Origin: Mycobacterium heidelbergense
GTDB lineage: Bacteria; Actinomycetota; Actinomycetes; Mycobacteriales; Mycobacteriaceae
DNA length: 64,000 nt
Direction of reading: 5' to 3'
Assembly (NCBI RefSeq): GCF_010730745.1
Contig: NZ_AP022615.1
Span: forward strand, 1,364,001 to 1,428,000
Shown here: positions 47,838 to 58,089 of the stretch, one piece after another
Layout: every line of letters begins with the position of its first letter
Numbering within the stretch: the first letter of the stretch is position 1
Made by a program: the position numbers and the translations under genes
The notes under the pieces: generated by a model
Seen by the model: the letters and a program-made list of their open reading frames with translations, nothing else
Told to the model about the DNA's origin: nothing
Database searches by the model: none

Positions 47838-49124
47838 TCAGTGGAACTGGCCCTCCTCGGTGGAGCCGGTGAGCGCGGTGGTCGACGAGTCCGGGTCCAC
47901 CGTGGTGGCGATGCGGTCGAAGTAACCGGCGCCGACCTCGCGCTGGTGCTTGGTCGCCGTGTAGCCGCGCTCCTCGGCGGCGAACTCGCGCTCCTGCAGC
48001 TCGACGTAGGCGCTCATCTGGTTGCGGGCATAGCCGTAGGCCAGGTCGAACATCGAGTAGTTCAGCGCGTGGAAGCCGGCCAGCGTGATGAACTGGAACT
48101 TGAATCCCATTGCGGCAAGCTCCTTTTGGAACTTCGCGATGGTGCCATCGTCGAGGTGCTTGCGCCAGTTGAACGACGGCGAGCAGTTGTACGCCAGCAT
48201 CTGGTCGGGGTAGGCGCCCTTGACCGCCTCGGAGAACTTCCGCGCCACCTCGAGGTCCGGGGTGCCCGTCTCCATCCAGATCAGGTCCGCGAACGGAGCG
48301 TAGGCCTTCGCCCGCGCGATGCAGGGCTCGATGCCGTTCTTGGTTCGATAGAACCCCTCGCGGGTGCGCTCGCCGGTGATGAACGGCTGGTCGCGCTCGT
48401 CGACGTCGGACGTGATGAGCGTGGCCGCCTCGGCGTCCGTGCGGGCGATCACGACGGTCGGCACGCCGCAGACGTCGGCGGCCAGCCGGGCCGACGTCAG
48501 GGTGCGGATGTGCTGCTGGGTCGGGATCAGCACCTTGCCGCCCAGGTGGCCGCACTTCTTCTCCGAAGCCAGCTGGTCCTCCCAGTGCGAACCCGCGACG
48601 CCGGCGGCGATCAGGGCCTTCTGCAGCTCGTAGACGTTGAGCGCGCCGCCGAAGCCGGCCTCGCCGTCGGCGACGATCGGCGCCAGCCAGTTCTGCACCG
48701 ACGTGTCGCCCTCGACCTTGGCGATCTGGTCGGCGCGCTGCAGCGCGTTGTTGATCCGGCGGACCACCTGCGGCACCGAGTTGGCCGGGTACAGGCTCTG
48801 GTCGGGGTAGGTCTGGCCCGACAGGTTGGCGTCACCGGCGACCTGCCAGCCCGACAGGTAGATGGCCTTGAGGCCCGCGCGCACCTGCTGGACGGCCTGG
48901 TTGCCGGTCAGCGCGCCGAGCGCGTTGACCCATTCCAGGTCGTGCAGCTCCTCCCACAGCACCTCCGCGCCGCGGCGGGCCAGGGTGTGCTCCTCGACCA
49001 CGGAGCCTTGCAGCGCGACGACGTCCTCGGCGGTGTAGGTGCGGGTGACGTCCTTCCAGCGTGGGTTGGTGTCCCAGTCGTGCTGGATCTGCTCGGGGCT
49101 CTTCGGGGTGCCAACGACAGACAT
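47838..49124 (-). CDS. aceA: Isocitrate lyase 1
   Basis: Cleaves isocitrate to succinate and glyoxylate for growth on fatty acids or acetate; also acts as methylisocitrate lyase in mycobacteria. Length 428 as in Rv0467. The catalytic loop reads EKKCGHLGGKVLIPT with Cys191, and WLAPIVADGEAGFGGALNVY binds Mg2+. LAYNCSPSFNWRKHLDD and the C-terminal lid (TTALTGSTEEGQFH) are present. ATG start. The 268-nt upstream region to the Rv0466 homologue is AT-richer and must hold its promoter; RamB, encoded close by, is the expected regulator. Confidence 0.97.
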   Translation of the reverse strand: MSVVGTPKSPEQIQHDWDTNPRWKDVTRTYTAEDVVALQGSVVEEHTLARRGAEVLWEELHDLEWVNALGALTGNQAVQQVRAGLKAIYLSGWQVAGDANLSGQTYPDQSLYPANSVPQVVRRINNALQRADQIAKVEGDTSVQNWLAPIVADGEAGFGGALNVYELQKALIAAGVAGSHWEDQLASEKKCGHLGGKVLIPTQQHIRTLTSARLAADVCGVPTVVIARTDAEAATLITSDVDERDQPFITGERTREGFYRTKNGIEPCIARAKAYAPFADLIWMETGTPDLEVARKFSEAVKGAYPDQMLAYNCSPSFNWRKHLDDGTIAKFQKELAAMGFKFQFITLAGFHALNYSMFDLAYGYARNQMSAYVELQEREFAAEERGYTATKHQREVGAGYFDRIATTVDPDSSTTALTGSTEEGQFH

Positions 49125-49392
49125 GGGGCTTACTCCTTAACGGTCTTCATTGCTGAACTGCCAGCCGCCTCTCGGCGGTAGCTAGGGGCTCAACTTCACT
49201 GGTGTGCTAACTCGACCATGGCACAGCTTGTTGAGGCAGGTCTACCCGTTTCATTTGCCAATTTCCGTAATGAGTTCACGCGGATTTGCGAATCTTGCGA
49301 AGACGAACGTTAGCTTAACCGTTTCAGAAGCTACCCGTCAGTAACCACATCCCTGCAGGTCAGACCGGAAATCGACGAGGTCGCCGGTTCCG

Positions 49393-50187
49393 CTACACAG
49401 CGAAGATCGCGGCGACGGCTTTCGTCTCGTCGCCGACGGCATATGTGAGCGTCGTAACAGGCCGGTCGGCCAGGTTGGGGCCGAATCGGTCGGTCGAGCC
49501 GGCCGGATGGACGTGCGAGATGATCTCCAGCTTGTCGCCGAGCGCGACCGGCGCCTCGTGTTCGATGGTCACCCGCAGCGGTCCCGCCAGCAGGCCGGGG
49601 TGCGACGCCAGGTAGTCCTCGATCACGCTCCAGTACACCGCGTTGTTCATGTGGTCGAACAGGTCGATGTCGGTCACCCGGACCGGGAACTCGTGGATCT
49701 CTGACGCGTCATCACGGCCGCCCGGCTTCAGGTAGCCCTTCCAGCGCAGCCGGTCCACGGAGGTGGTCTTGTGCAGGCCGGCCAGGAAGTCGTCGGCGAT
49801 GCGCGCCGGCATCTGGGTCTCCCGGTTGATGTTGATCCAGAACGCCTCGGACTCGATCAGGCCGCCCTTGCGTCCGTCGATGCGGACCCGCATCTCACAC
49901 CACCGGTTCGAGGTGCCCGAACACCATCGACGCATCCGCAGCATGTCGCCGAACTCGATCGGCCGGATCAGGTCCACCATGGTGCGGCGGACGATCCACA
50001 GCGGATGGGTCTCCTCGAAGCCCATCTCGCGCAGCTGGTCCTGGCCGATGTCCTGGATGTGCCGGGCGCCCGCGTCCAGCCGCAGCCTGCCCGTGCGGTC
50101 GATGTCGCCGACCCGCAGCGGCCATTCGCGATCGAACACGTCGGGATGGCCGTCGGGCACCGGCATCATCACTTTGTCCAGGCTCAC
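49393..50187 (-). CDS. Acyl-ACP thioesterase-like protein (Rv0466-like)
   Basis: Double hot-dog thioesterase of 264 residues similar to FatA-type enzymes. It has WPLRVGDIDRTGRLRLDAGA, IQDIGQDQLREMGFEETHPL, WIVRRTMVDLIRPIEFGDML, and a second domain with FPVRVTDIDLFDHMNNAVYW (the D-x-N-x-H-type active site as DIDLFDHMNN). It should release fatty acids from ACP or CoA. The GTG at 50187 gives VSLDKVMMPVPDG and the M. tuberculosis length; an ATG at 50202 is possible. Divergent from ramB. Confidence 0.86.
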   Translation of the reverse strand: MSLDKVMMPVPDGHPDVFDREWPLRVGDIDRTGRLRLDAGARHIQDIGQDQLREMGFEETHPLWIVRRTMVDLIRPIEFGDMLRMRRWCSGTSNRWCEMRVRIDGRKGGLIESEAFWININRETQMPARIADDFLAGLHKTTSVDRLRWKGYLKPGGRDDASEIHEFPVRVTDIDLFDHMNNAVYWSVIEDYLASHPGLLAGPLRVTIEHEAPVALGDKLEIISHVHPAGSTDRFGPNLADRPVTTLTYAVGDETKAVAAIFAV

Positions 50188-50345
50188 GACTTCACTCCCC
50201 ATCCTCGTCGGTACCCCAAACTATTACCCAGACGCCCGAGGCGAACCATGCCAATCGGATTTCTCGAACACCAACCATGATGGCACCGTCCCGGGCTGCC
50301 AACTCTGCGAACGGTGCCTTCGCAACGACGGGTACGCTGTGTTAG

Positions 50346-51770
50346 GTGGCCAAAACCTTCGTCGGCTCGCGCGTTCGCCAACTGCGCAACGAGCGCGGGT
50401 TCAGCCAGGCCGCGCTGGCCCAGATGCTAGAGATCTCGCCGAGCTACCTCAACCAGATCGAGCACGACGTTCGCCCGCTGACCGTGGCGGTGCTGCTGCG
50501 GATCACCGAGGTGTTCGGGGTGGACGCGACCTTCTTCGCCTCGCAGGACGACACCCGGCTGGTCGCCGAGCTGCGCGAGGTGACGATGGATCGCGACCTG
50601 GACATCGACGTCGACCCGACGGAGGTGGCCGAGATGGTCGGCGCCCACCCCGCCCTGGCCCGCGCGGTGGTCAACCTGCACCGCCGCTACCGGATCACCA
50701 CCGCCCAGCTGGCCGCCGCCACCGAGGAGCGGTACTCCGACGGCAGTGGCAGCGGGTCGATCACCATGCCGCACGAAGAGGTGCGCGACTACTTCTACCA
50801 ACGCCAGAACTACCTGCACGAGCTGGACACCGCCGCCGAAGACCTCACCATCAAGATGCGGTTGCACCACGGCGACCTGGCCCGCGAGCTGACCCGCCGG
50901 CTCACCGAGGTGCACGGGGTGCACATCACCAGGCGCATCGATCTCGGCGACACCGTCTTGCACCGCTACGACGCCAAGACCAACACGCTGGAAATCGGCA
51001 ACCACCTCTCCTCGGGTCAGCAGGTCTTCAAGATGGCAGCCGAGCTGGCGTACCTCGAGTTCGGCGACCTGATCGACGCCCTGGTCGCCGAGGGCAAGTT
51101 CACCAGCGAGGAGTCGCACACGCTGGCCCGGCTGGGGCTGGCCAACTACTTCGCCGCCGCCGCGGTGCTGCCCTACCGCCAGTTCCACGACGTCGCCGAG
51201 AACTTTCGCTACGACGTCGAGCGGTTGTCATCGTTCTACGCGGTGAGCTACGAGACCATCGCGCACCGGCTCTCGACGCTGCAGCGGCCGACGATGCGCG
51301 GGGTGCCGTTCTCGTTCGTCCGGGTGGACCGGGCGGGCAACATGTCAAAGCGACAGTCGGCCACCGGTTTTCACTTCTCTTCCAGCGGCGGCACGTGCCC
51401 GTTGTGGAACGTGTACGAAACGTTCGCCAACCCGGGCAAGATCATGGTGCAGATCGCCCAGATGCCCGACGGCCGCAACTACATGTGGGTGGCCCGCACC
51501 GTGGAGCGCCGCGCCGCGCGGTATGGTCAGCCCGGTAAAACCTTCGCGATCGGGCTGGGCTGCGAGCTTCGCCACGCCCACCGGCTCGTCTACTCGGAAG
51601 GACTGAACTTGGCGGGCGATCTGGAGAACATCGCCACACCGATCGGCGCGGGTTGCCGTGTCTGCGAACGCGACAACTGCCCGCAGCGGGCGTTCCCGGC
51701 GTTGGGGCGGGCGCTCGATCTCGACGAGCACCGCAGCACCGTGTCCCCGTACCTGGTGAAGCAAGCGTGA
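50346..51770 (+). CDS. ramB: Transcriptional regulator RamB
   Basis: Regulator of acetate and glyoxylate-cycle genes, 474 residues. XRE helix-turn-helix at 10-60 (GFSQAALAQMLEISPSYLNQ), a central IrrE/ImmA-like part (ELAYLEFGDLIDALVAEGKF, LGLANYFAAAAVLPYRQF) and the C-terminal short-chain acyl domain with GCELRHAHRLVYSEG and the Cys cluster GCRVCERDNCPQRAFP. The M. tuberculosis protein binds its own promoter and that of icl1. GTG start at 50346. The stop overlaps the CMD gene start by 4 nt (GTGA). Confidence 0.93.
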   Translation: MAKTFVGSRVRQLRNERGFSQAALAQMLEISPSYLNQIEHDVRPLTVAVLLRITEVFGVDATFFASQDDTRLVAELREVTMDRDLDIDVDPTEVAEMVGAHPALARAVVNLHRRYRITTAQLAAATEERYSDGSGSGSITMPHEEVRDYFYQRQNYLHELDTAAEDLTIKMRLHHGDLARELTRRLTEVHGVHITRRIDLGDTVLHRYDAKTNTLEIGNHLSSGQQVFKMAAELAYLEFGDLIDALVAEGKFTSEESHTLARLGLANYFAAAAVLPYRQFHDVAENFRYDVERLSSFYAVSYETIAHRLSTLQRPTMRGVPFSFVRVDRAGNMSKRQSATGFHFSSSGGTCPLWNVYETFANPGKIMVQIAQMPDGRNYMWVARTVERRAARYGQPGKTFAIGLGCELRHAHRLVYSEGLNLAGDLENIATPIGAGCRVCERDNCPQRAFPALGRALDLDEHRSTVSPYLVKQA

Positions 51771-52345
51771 GCGCCGCTCAAGCCGGCCCCGCCGGGCGCA
51801 TCCCGTCCGGCAGGCTGCGCCAGCTGGGACCGATCAACTGGGTGGTCGCGAAGTTGGCGGCGCGCGCGACGCGGGCGCCCGAGATGCATCTGTTCACCAC
51901 GCTCGGTCAGCGTCAAGCCCTGTTCTGGGCGTGGTCCCTCTACGGTGGCCGGCTGTTGCGGGGCCGGCTGCCACGCGTCGACACCGAATTGGTGATCCTG
52001 CGCGTCGCGCATTTGCGCTCTTCCGAATACGAGCTGCAGCACCACCGCCGGATGGCGCGCCAGTACGGTCTCGATGCTCACATGCAGGCCACGATCTTCG
52101 CCTGGCCGGACGCCCCGGAAGGCGACGGCCCGCGAAAGATACTCAGCGCCCGCCAGCAGGCGCTGCTGACGGCGACCGACGAGTTGATCAAGGACCGGTC
52201 GATCAGCGACGGCACCTGGCAGCGGCTGGCGACACACCTCGATCGGCGCCGGCTCATCGAATTCTGCTTGCTCGCAACCCAATACGACGGCCTGGCCGCG
52301 ACGATCGCCGCCTTGGACGTCCCGTTGGACAACCCGCACGGCTAG
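51767..52345 (+). CDS. Carboxymuconolactone decarboxylase/AhpD-like protein (Rv0464c-like)
   Basis: Helical protein of 192 residues. The AhpD-like core reads LPRVDTELVILRVAHLRSSE, YELQHHRRMARQYGL with the His pair, and ILSARQQALLTATDELIKD. The CxxC redox pair of true AhpD is absent, so it is more like the CMD branch. Substrate unknown. Translation is coupled to ramB. Its TAG stop shares CTAG with the convergent small membrane gene. Confidence 0.85.
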   Translation: MSAAQAGPAGRIPSGRLRQLGPINWVVAKLAARATRAPEMHLFTTLGQRQALFWAWSLYGGRLLRGRLPRVDTELVILRVAHLRSSEYELQHHRRMARQYGLDAHMQATIFAWPDAPEGDGPRKILSARQQALLTATDELIKDRSISDGTWQRLATHLDRRRLIEFCLLATQYDGLAATIAALDVPLDNPHG

Positions 52346-52626
52346 AAGTAGACGTCGGCCAGCACGGCCAACGTCAGCGCCACGGGCAGCACGGGCAGGC
52401 CGAAGCCGAACCCCGACCACACGTAGTTCCCGCGCCGGCGCAACACCGCGCCCCACAGCACCGCGCCGACCGCCAGCACGACCGACAGCAGCAGCACCAT
52501 CGGCGCCCATCGGCCCACCGCCGCGTTGTCGTCGGCGACCGAAAAGGCCAGCAGCCACAGGACATAGCCCGCGGCGACCCCGCCGGCGGCCCCCGCAATG
52601 GTGCCCGTGGATTCGCTGGTGTTCAT
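52342..52626 (-). CDS. Small membrane protein (Rv0463-like)
   Basis: Protein of 94 residues with three hydrophobic helices (GTIAGAAGGVAAGYVLWLLA, PMVLLLSVVLAVGAVLWGAV and FGFGLPVLPVALTLAVLADV). It starts 8 nt after the lpdC stop and is probably co-transcribed. Function unknown; conserved in place in M. tuberculosis. The longer frame to 52746 lies inside lpdC and is rejected. Confidence 0.8.
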   Translation of the reverse strand: MNTSESTGTIAGAAGGVAAGYVLWLLAFSVADDNAAVGRWAPMVLLLSVVLAVGAVLWGAVLRRRGNYVWSGFGFGLPVLPVALTLAVLADVYF

Positions 52627-52634
52627 CGGCGCGC

Positions 52635-54032
52635 TCAGAAGTTGATCATGTGGCCGATCAGGCCGTGGAAGCACTCCTGCAGCGCCTCCGACATGGTCGG
52701 GTGGGTGTGCACGTTGCGGGCCAGCTCGTTCGCGGTCAGGTCCCATTTCTGCGCCAGCGTCAGCTCGGGCAGCAGCTCGGACACGTCATGGCCGACCAGG
52801 TGCCCGCCCAGCAGCTCACCATAGCGGGCGTCGGCGACCAGCTTGACGAAACCGCTGGGATCGCCCACGCCGTGCGCTTTGGCGTTGGCGGTGAACGGAA
52901 ACTTGGCCACCACAACGTCGTAGCCCTCGTCGCGGGCCTGTTCCTCGGTGAGCCCGAAGCTGGCGACGTTCGGCTGGCAGAACGTGGCGCGGGGCAGCAT
53001 CCGGTAGTCGCCGAGCGCCAAAGTCTCTGCGCCGGCGATGGTTTCGGCCGCCACCACGCCTTGCGCCTCGGCGACGTGGGCCAGCTGCAGCTTGCCGGTG
53101 ACGTCGCCGATGGCGTAGATGTGGTCGACGTTGGTGCGCATGTAGTCGGTGATGCCGATGGCCTTGCGGTCGGTCAGCGCGACCCCGGCCCGGTCCAGCC
53201 CGTAGCCCTCGACGTTGGGCGCAAAACCGATGGCCTGCAACACCTTTTCGGCCTTGAGCTCCTCCGACTTGCCGTCCTTGCTGACCGCCACCCTGACCAC
53301 GGACCCGTCGTCGGAGATGGAGTCGACCTTGGTCCCGGTCAGAATCTTGACGCCCAGCTTCTTGAACTGCTTCTCGATCTCCTTGGACACCTCGGCGTCC
53401 TCGTTGGGCAGCGCGCGCGGCAGGAACTCGACGATGGTGACGTCGACGCCGTAGTTCTTCAGCACGTAGCCGAACTCCATGCCGATGGCCCCGGCCCCGG
53501 CGATGACGATCGACTCCGGCAGCTCCCGCGTCATGATCAGTTCCTCGTAGGTGACCACGTTGTCCGAGAGCGACGTTCCCGGAACCAGCCGGGTGCTGCT
53601 GCCGGTGGCGATGATGACGTTGTCGAACGTGACCGTCTCGGTTCCGCCGTCGTTGAGCTCGACCGACAACGTGTGCGGGTCGGTGAACCGGCCGTAGCCG
53701 TGGATCTCGGTGATCTTGTTCTTCTTCATCAGGAAGTGCACGCCGGCGACGCGGCCCTCGGCCACCTTGCGGCTGCGGTCGAAGGCGATCCCGTAGTCGA
53801 AGGTCGCCTCGCCGTTGATGCCAAAGGTCTTGGCCTCCTTGGTGAAGATGTGAGCGAGCTCGGCGTTGCGCAGCAACGCCTTGGACGGGATGCAGCCGAC
53901 GTTCAGGCAAACCCCGCCCCAGTACTTGGGTTCGACGACCGCGGTGTTCAGGCCCAGCTGCGCGGCGCGAATGGCCGCGACATATCCGCCGGGGCCGGCC
54001 CCGAGGACGACGACGTCATAGTGAGAAGTCAC
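52635..54032 (-). CDS. lpdC: Dihydrolipoamide dehydrogenase
   Basis: Flavoprotein E3 subunit used by pyruvate and branched-chain dehydrogenases and the peroxynitrite reductase complex. It has 465 residues. VVVLGAGPGGYVAAIRAAQL binds FAD, GGVCLNVGCIPSKALL holds the redox disulfide (Cys42/Cys47), VIAGAGAIGMEFGYVLKNYG binds NAD, and the C-terminal HTHPTMSEALQECFHG supplies the active-site His-Glu. Start GTG 54032. Only 8 nt separate this start from the end of an IS982-type element, so the native upstream region has been displaced. Confidence 0.97.
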   Translation of the reverse strand: MTSHYDVVVLGAGPGGYVAAIRAAQLGLNTAVVEPKYWGGVCLNVGCIPSKALLRNAELAHIFTKEAKTFGINGEATFDYGIAFDRSRKVAEGRVAGVHFLMKKNKITEIHGYGRFTDPHTLSVELNDGGTETVTFDNVIIATGSSTRLVPGTSLSDNVVTYEELIMTRELPESIVIAGAGAIGMEFGYVLKNYGVDVTIVEFLPRALPNEDAEVSKEIEKQFKKLGVKILTGTKVDSISDDGSVVRVAVSKDGKSEELKAEKVLQAIGFAPNVEGYGLDRAGVALTDRKAIGITDYMRTNVDHIYAIGDVTGKLQLAHVAEAQGVVAAETIAGAETLALGDYRMLPRATFCQPNVASFGLTEEQARDEGYDVVVAKFPFTANAKAHGVGDPSGFVKLVADARYGELLGGHLVGHDVSELLPELTLAQKWDLTANELARNVHTHPTMSEALQECFHGLIGHMINF

Positions 54033-54040
54033 GAGCCCAC

Positions 54041-54064
54041 ACTAGATGAGTAATTCCGAGGGGT
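54041..54064 (+). repeat. Left terminal inverted repeat of the IS982-type element
   Basis: 24 bp reading ACTAGATGAGTAATTCC then GAGGGGT. It pairs with 55061-55084 with three mismatches. An outward-facing TAAAAT (minus strand, 54086-54091) lies just inside. Confidence 0.8.
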
Positions 54065-54146
54065 GTGACTGGTGTGGCTGCTGTGATTTTAGGGTGAGGG
54101 TGTCCAGGATTGGCGTTGCTAACCCAACCTGGCACTGGAGGCCGAA

Positions 54147-55061
54147 GTGGACGCCGACCTGGACACCCTCGCAACCGCACTGTACGTGACGACGGACGAT
54201 TTTCTCGCCGACAATCCACAACACCGGCCGTGGCGGCCGAAGGTGGGGCTCACACCGCGGCTCTCGGATGCCGAATTGGTCACGCTGATGGTGTTGCAGG
54301 CATTGCTCGGCTTCACTTCTGAGGCGCGGTGGTTGCGCTATGCGAATATCCACCTGAGCGGGATGTTTCCCGATCTGCCAACGCAATCGGGTTACAACAA
54401 GCGTGTCCGGGCGGCGACCGGGATGCTGCGCGCGGTGTTCGCACATCTGGTCGCGTGCACCTCCAGGTCCACCGATGACATGTGGATCGCCGATTCCACG
54501 CCGGTGGAGTGTGGGCGATCACGCGAGACCGCCCAACGCTCGGATCTGGCTGGCTGGGCCGAATACGGATACTGCGCGTCGCACTCTCGGTACTTCTGGG
54601 GACTGCGGCTGCACCTGCTGTGCACCCCGGCGGGGCTGCCGGTCGCGTTCGCGCTTACCGGGGCCAAGGCCGACGAACGCGACACACTGCTGGGCATGCT
54701 CGATGCCGATCCTGGTCTGCTGACCACCCGCCTGCACCAACAACTGATGGCGGACAAAAACTACTACGGCAAGCAGTTCGAAACCGAGCTTGCCGGCAAG
54801 GGCATCACTCTACTGCGGCCTGCCCGCAAGGGCGAGAAACCTCGTGCGGGACAACGGTTCTTCAAACCGTTACGGCAAATCATCGAATCCATCAACAACA
54901 CGCTCAAGGCCCAATTGGACCTCGAACGCCACGGCGGACGCACCATCGCCGGTGTCGCTGCCCGCGTCCTACAACGCGTCCTCGCCCTCACCGCCGCGAT
55001 CTGGCACAACGACCACACCAGCCAACCCATCCTGCGATCCCTAACCGCCTACGACCACTGA
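54147..55061 (+). CDS. IS982-family DDE transposase
   Basis: Transposase of 304 residues. It starts MDADLDTLATALYVTTDDFL from GTG 54147, with GGAGG 6 nt upstream. The DDE residues are seen in DMWIADSTPVEC, HLLCTPAGLPVAFALTGAKA with the following DERD, QQLMADKNYYGKQFE, and the final Glu in LRQIIESINNTLK. It cuts and pastes the element using its terminal repeats. The reading frame is complete with no internal stop, so it may be active. Confidence 0.9.
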   Translation: MDADLDTLATALYVTTDDFLADNPQHRPWRPKVGLTPRLSDAELVTLMVLQALLGFTSEARWLRYANIHLSGMFPDLPTQSGYNKRVRAATGMLRAVFAHLVACTSRSTDDMWIADSTPVECGRSRETAQRSDLAGWAEYGYCASHSRYFWGLRLHLLCTPAGLPVAFALTGAKADERDTLLGMLDADPGLLTTRLHQQLMADKNYYGKQFETELAGKGITLLRPARKGEKPRAGQRFFKPLRQIIESINNTLKAQLDLERHGGRTIAGVAARVLQRVLALTAAIWHNDHTSQPILRSLTAYDH

Positions 55062-55084
55062 CCCCTTGGAATCAGTCATCTAGT
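55061..55084 (-). repeat. Right terminal inverted repeat of the IS982-type element
   Basis: 24 bp, plus strand ACCCCTTGGAATCAGTC then ATCTAGT. It matches the left end in inverse orientation at 21 of 24 positions. Confidence 0.8.
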
Positions 55085-55111
55085 GGGCGGCGACGGCGTT
55101 GGGACGCCGAG

Positions 55112-55681
55112 TCAGTAAGGGATGACGCCGATCAGGCAGTGGCCCGTCCGCGTGCAGTAGTAATAGCCGTACAGGGGCGCCGCGGCGACGATGGAGGCAA
55201 ACGGCCCCGACATCACCGCGAACGCCAGCGCCGAGATCAGCGGCCTGCCCTCGACCATCGCCAGCATGACGCCTCCCACGGCGCACGCCACGACATAGAC
55301 CAGGACCATGAACACCGACGGCGTCTTGTCGACCGAGTGGTACCACCAGGAGAACAGGCCCAGCCCGATCTCGGCCACCACGAGCCACACCCCGAGCACC
55401 ACCAGAAGCAACTTCCACCACTTCAGGTAGGTGTAGCGACCGGGAACGGTGACCGACTGCACCGGCACGCCGGCCGCTTCGGTCGCCGAATCCGCCGGCG
55501 CGGGCGTCTCGGGCCCCGGCTCCCCCTGCTTCTCCGGCTTCTCCGGGTCGGCGACGACGGGAACCGGCTGCGAACCGGTGTCGTCAAAGTTTGGGACCCA
55601 TGCGTGGGTGCCCGTGTCCTCCTCGAAGTCCGGCACGAACGGCTCGGTGCCCGGGTTCGACGCGCGATCGTCGTCAGCCAC
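55112..55681 (-). CDS. Membrane protein with acidic N-terminus (Rv0461-like)
   Basis: Protein of 189 residues. Residues 1-85 are acidic and Pro-rich (DDDRASNPGTEPFVPDFEED), followed by three membrane helices (WKLLLVVLGVWLVVAEIGLG, VFMVLVYVVACAVGGVMLAM, LISALAFAVMSGPFASIVAA) and a tail YGYYYCTRTGHCLIGVIPY with two Cys. Function unknown. It overlaps the next gene upstream by 8 nt. Confidence 0.8.
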   Translation of the reverse strand: MADDDRASNPGTEPFVPDFEEDTGTHAWVPNFDDTGSQPVPVVADPEKPEKQGEPGPETPAPADSATEAAGVPVQSVTVPGRYTYLKWWKLLLVVLGVWLVVAEIGLGLFSWWYHSVDKTPSVFMVLVYVVACAVGGVMLAMVEGRPLISALAFAVMSGPFASIVAAAPLYGYYYCTRTGHCLIGVIPY

Positions 55682-55952
55682 CGGAGGCCACCTGTATGGC
55701 GACGAGCACGCCGAACCAGCCCGGCGCGAGCGACAGAATGAACGCTCCCAGCACCGTGACCCATCGGCGCCCGGAAAACAGGATGGTCAGCAGCCCGGTC
55801 ACCGTGGGTATCCCGACCACCAGCGCGATGACGACGTCCGGGCGGACCCTGGCATGGACCACCACGGTGAACGCGACGCCCGCCAACAACCCGGCCGCGC
55901 AACCGATCAGCATGGCGCCGGCCAGGAGCCAGGGACGGGGAAGCGGGATCAC
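55674..55952 (-). CDS. Small membrane protein (Rv0460-like)
   Basis: Protein of 92 residues from GTG 55952, or 79 from the internal ATG at 55913, the length in M. tuberculosis. Two to three hydrophobic helices (AMLIGCAAGLLAGVAFTVVV, VVIALVVGIPTVTGLLTILF, LGAFILSLAPGWFGVLVAIQ). Role unknown. It belongs to the run aldA-DUF779-Rv0460-Rv0461 with tight spacing. Confidence 0.77.
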   Translation of the reverse strand: MIPLPRPWLLAGAMLIGCAAGLLAGVAFTVVVHARVRPDVVIALVVGIPTVTGLLTILFSGRRWVTVLGAFILSLAPGWFGVLVAIQVASGG

Positions 55953-55971
55953 GCTGACGACATTACTGCGG

Positions 55972-56486
55972 TCATCGGGGGCCGGGGCTGCACGTTTGCG
56001 ACGCGGCCGCCTCGTCGAGGGCCACCACCCGGCCGCACACCGGCGGGCGCTCACCACGCTCGTAGTCCGCGCCGGTGATGACGGGTGTGGCCCGCAGCAG
56101 GGCCTCCTCCGCGCCGGTGACGACGCGGCCGCGACTGAGAAACCGCACGCCCTCCGGCGCCTCCAGGCTGAACCCGCCGCCACGGCCCGGCACCACGTCG
56201 ATGACCAGTTGGGTGCGCCGCGCTCCCCGATAGTGGGCCTGGTACTGCGGGCCCGAGATCCACACCGGCACCCCGCCGGAACCTTCCGGCCCGGCGTCCA
56301 GCACCCCGAGCAGCACGTCGCGGTCGCCGACCAGGAAGTCGCCGCGGGGGTAGCACATCGGCGAGGACCCGTCGCAGCAGCCGCCGGACTGGTGGAACAT
56401 CACCGGGCCGTGCCGGTCCTGCAGGCGCGCCAACAGTTCGGCGGCCGCGGCGGTCATCACGACCCCTGATGGGGACCCGCGACCCA

Positions 56487-56487
<1 letters not shown>
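55972..56487 (-). CDS. DUF779 protein (Rv0459-like)
   Basis: Protein of up to 171 residues. The DUF779 signature is MFHQSGGCCDGSSPMCYP, a Cys-rich metal-like loop, with DFLVGDRDVLLGVL, VWISGPQYQAH, QLVIDVVPGRGGGFSLEAPE and GVRFLSRGRV after it. DUF779 genes usually accompany aldehyde or alcohol dehydrogenases and may help their metallation or assembly. Its ATG shares a base with the aldA stop (TGATG), so the two proteins are co-translated. An internal ATG at 56457 would give 161 residues, near the length of Rv0459. Confidence 0.85.
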
Positions 56488-58022
<1,535 letters not shown>

Positions 58023-58089
58023 CTGCCGCCTCCTCGTTTCCACCCTGTGTAATACACCTCACACTACCGCCGCGGCCAGAATGGCAGCC

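Larger units (their letters stand above)
54041..55084 (+). mobile_element. IS982-family insertion sequence, apparently intact
   Basis: Element of about 1.04 kb with one intact transposase. The terminal inverted repeats are 24 bp with 21 matches: left ACTAGATGAGTAATTCC (54041-54057) then GAGGGGT, right end complementary at 55061-55084. CTAG lies at both outer ends and could be part of the repeat or a target duplication. The right repeat begins at the transposase stop codon. It lies between lpdC and the Rv0461 homologue. Confidence 0.85.

Noticed and set aside
49240..49310. Possible RamB boxes (TTTGC-containing) upstream of icl
   Set aside because: TTTGC occurs at 49254 and 49285, but the flanking bases do not match the published A(A/C)A(A/G)NTTTGC pattern. 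Regulation by RamB is expected, but these sites are not convincing.
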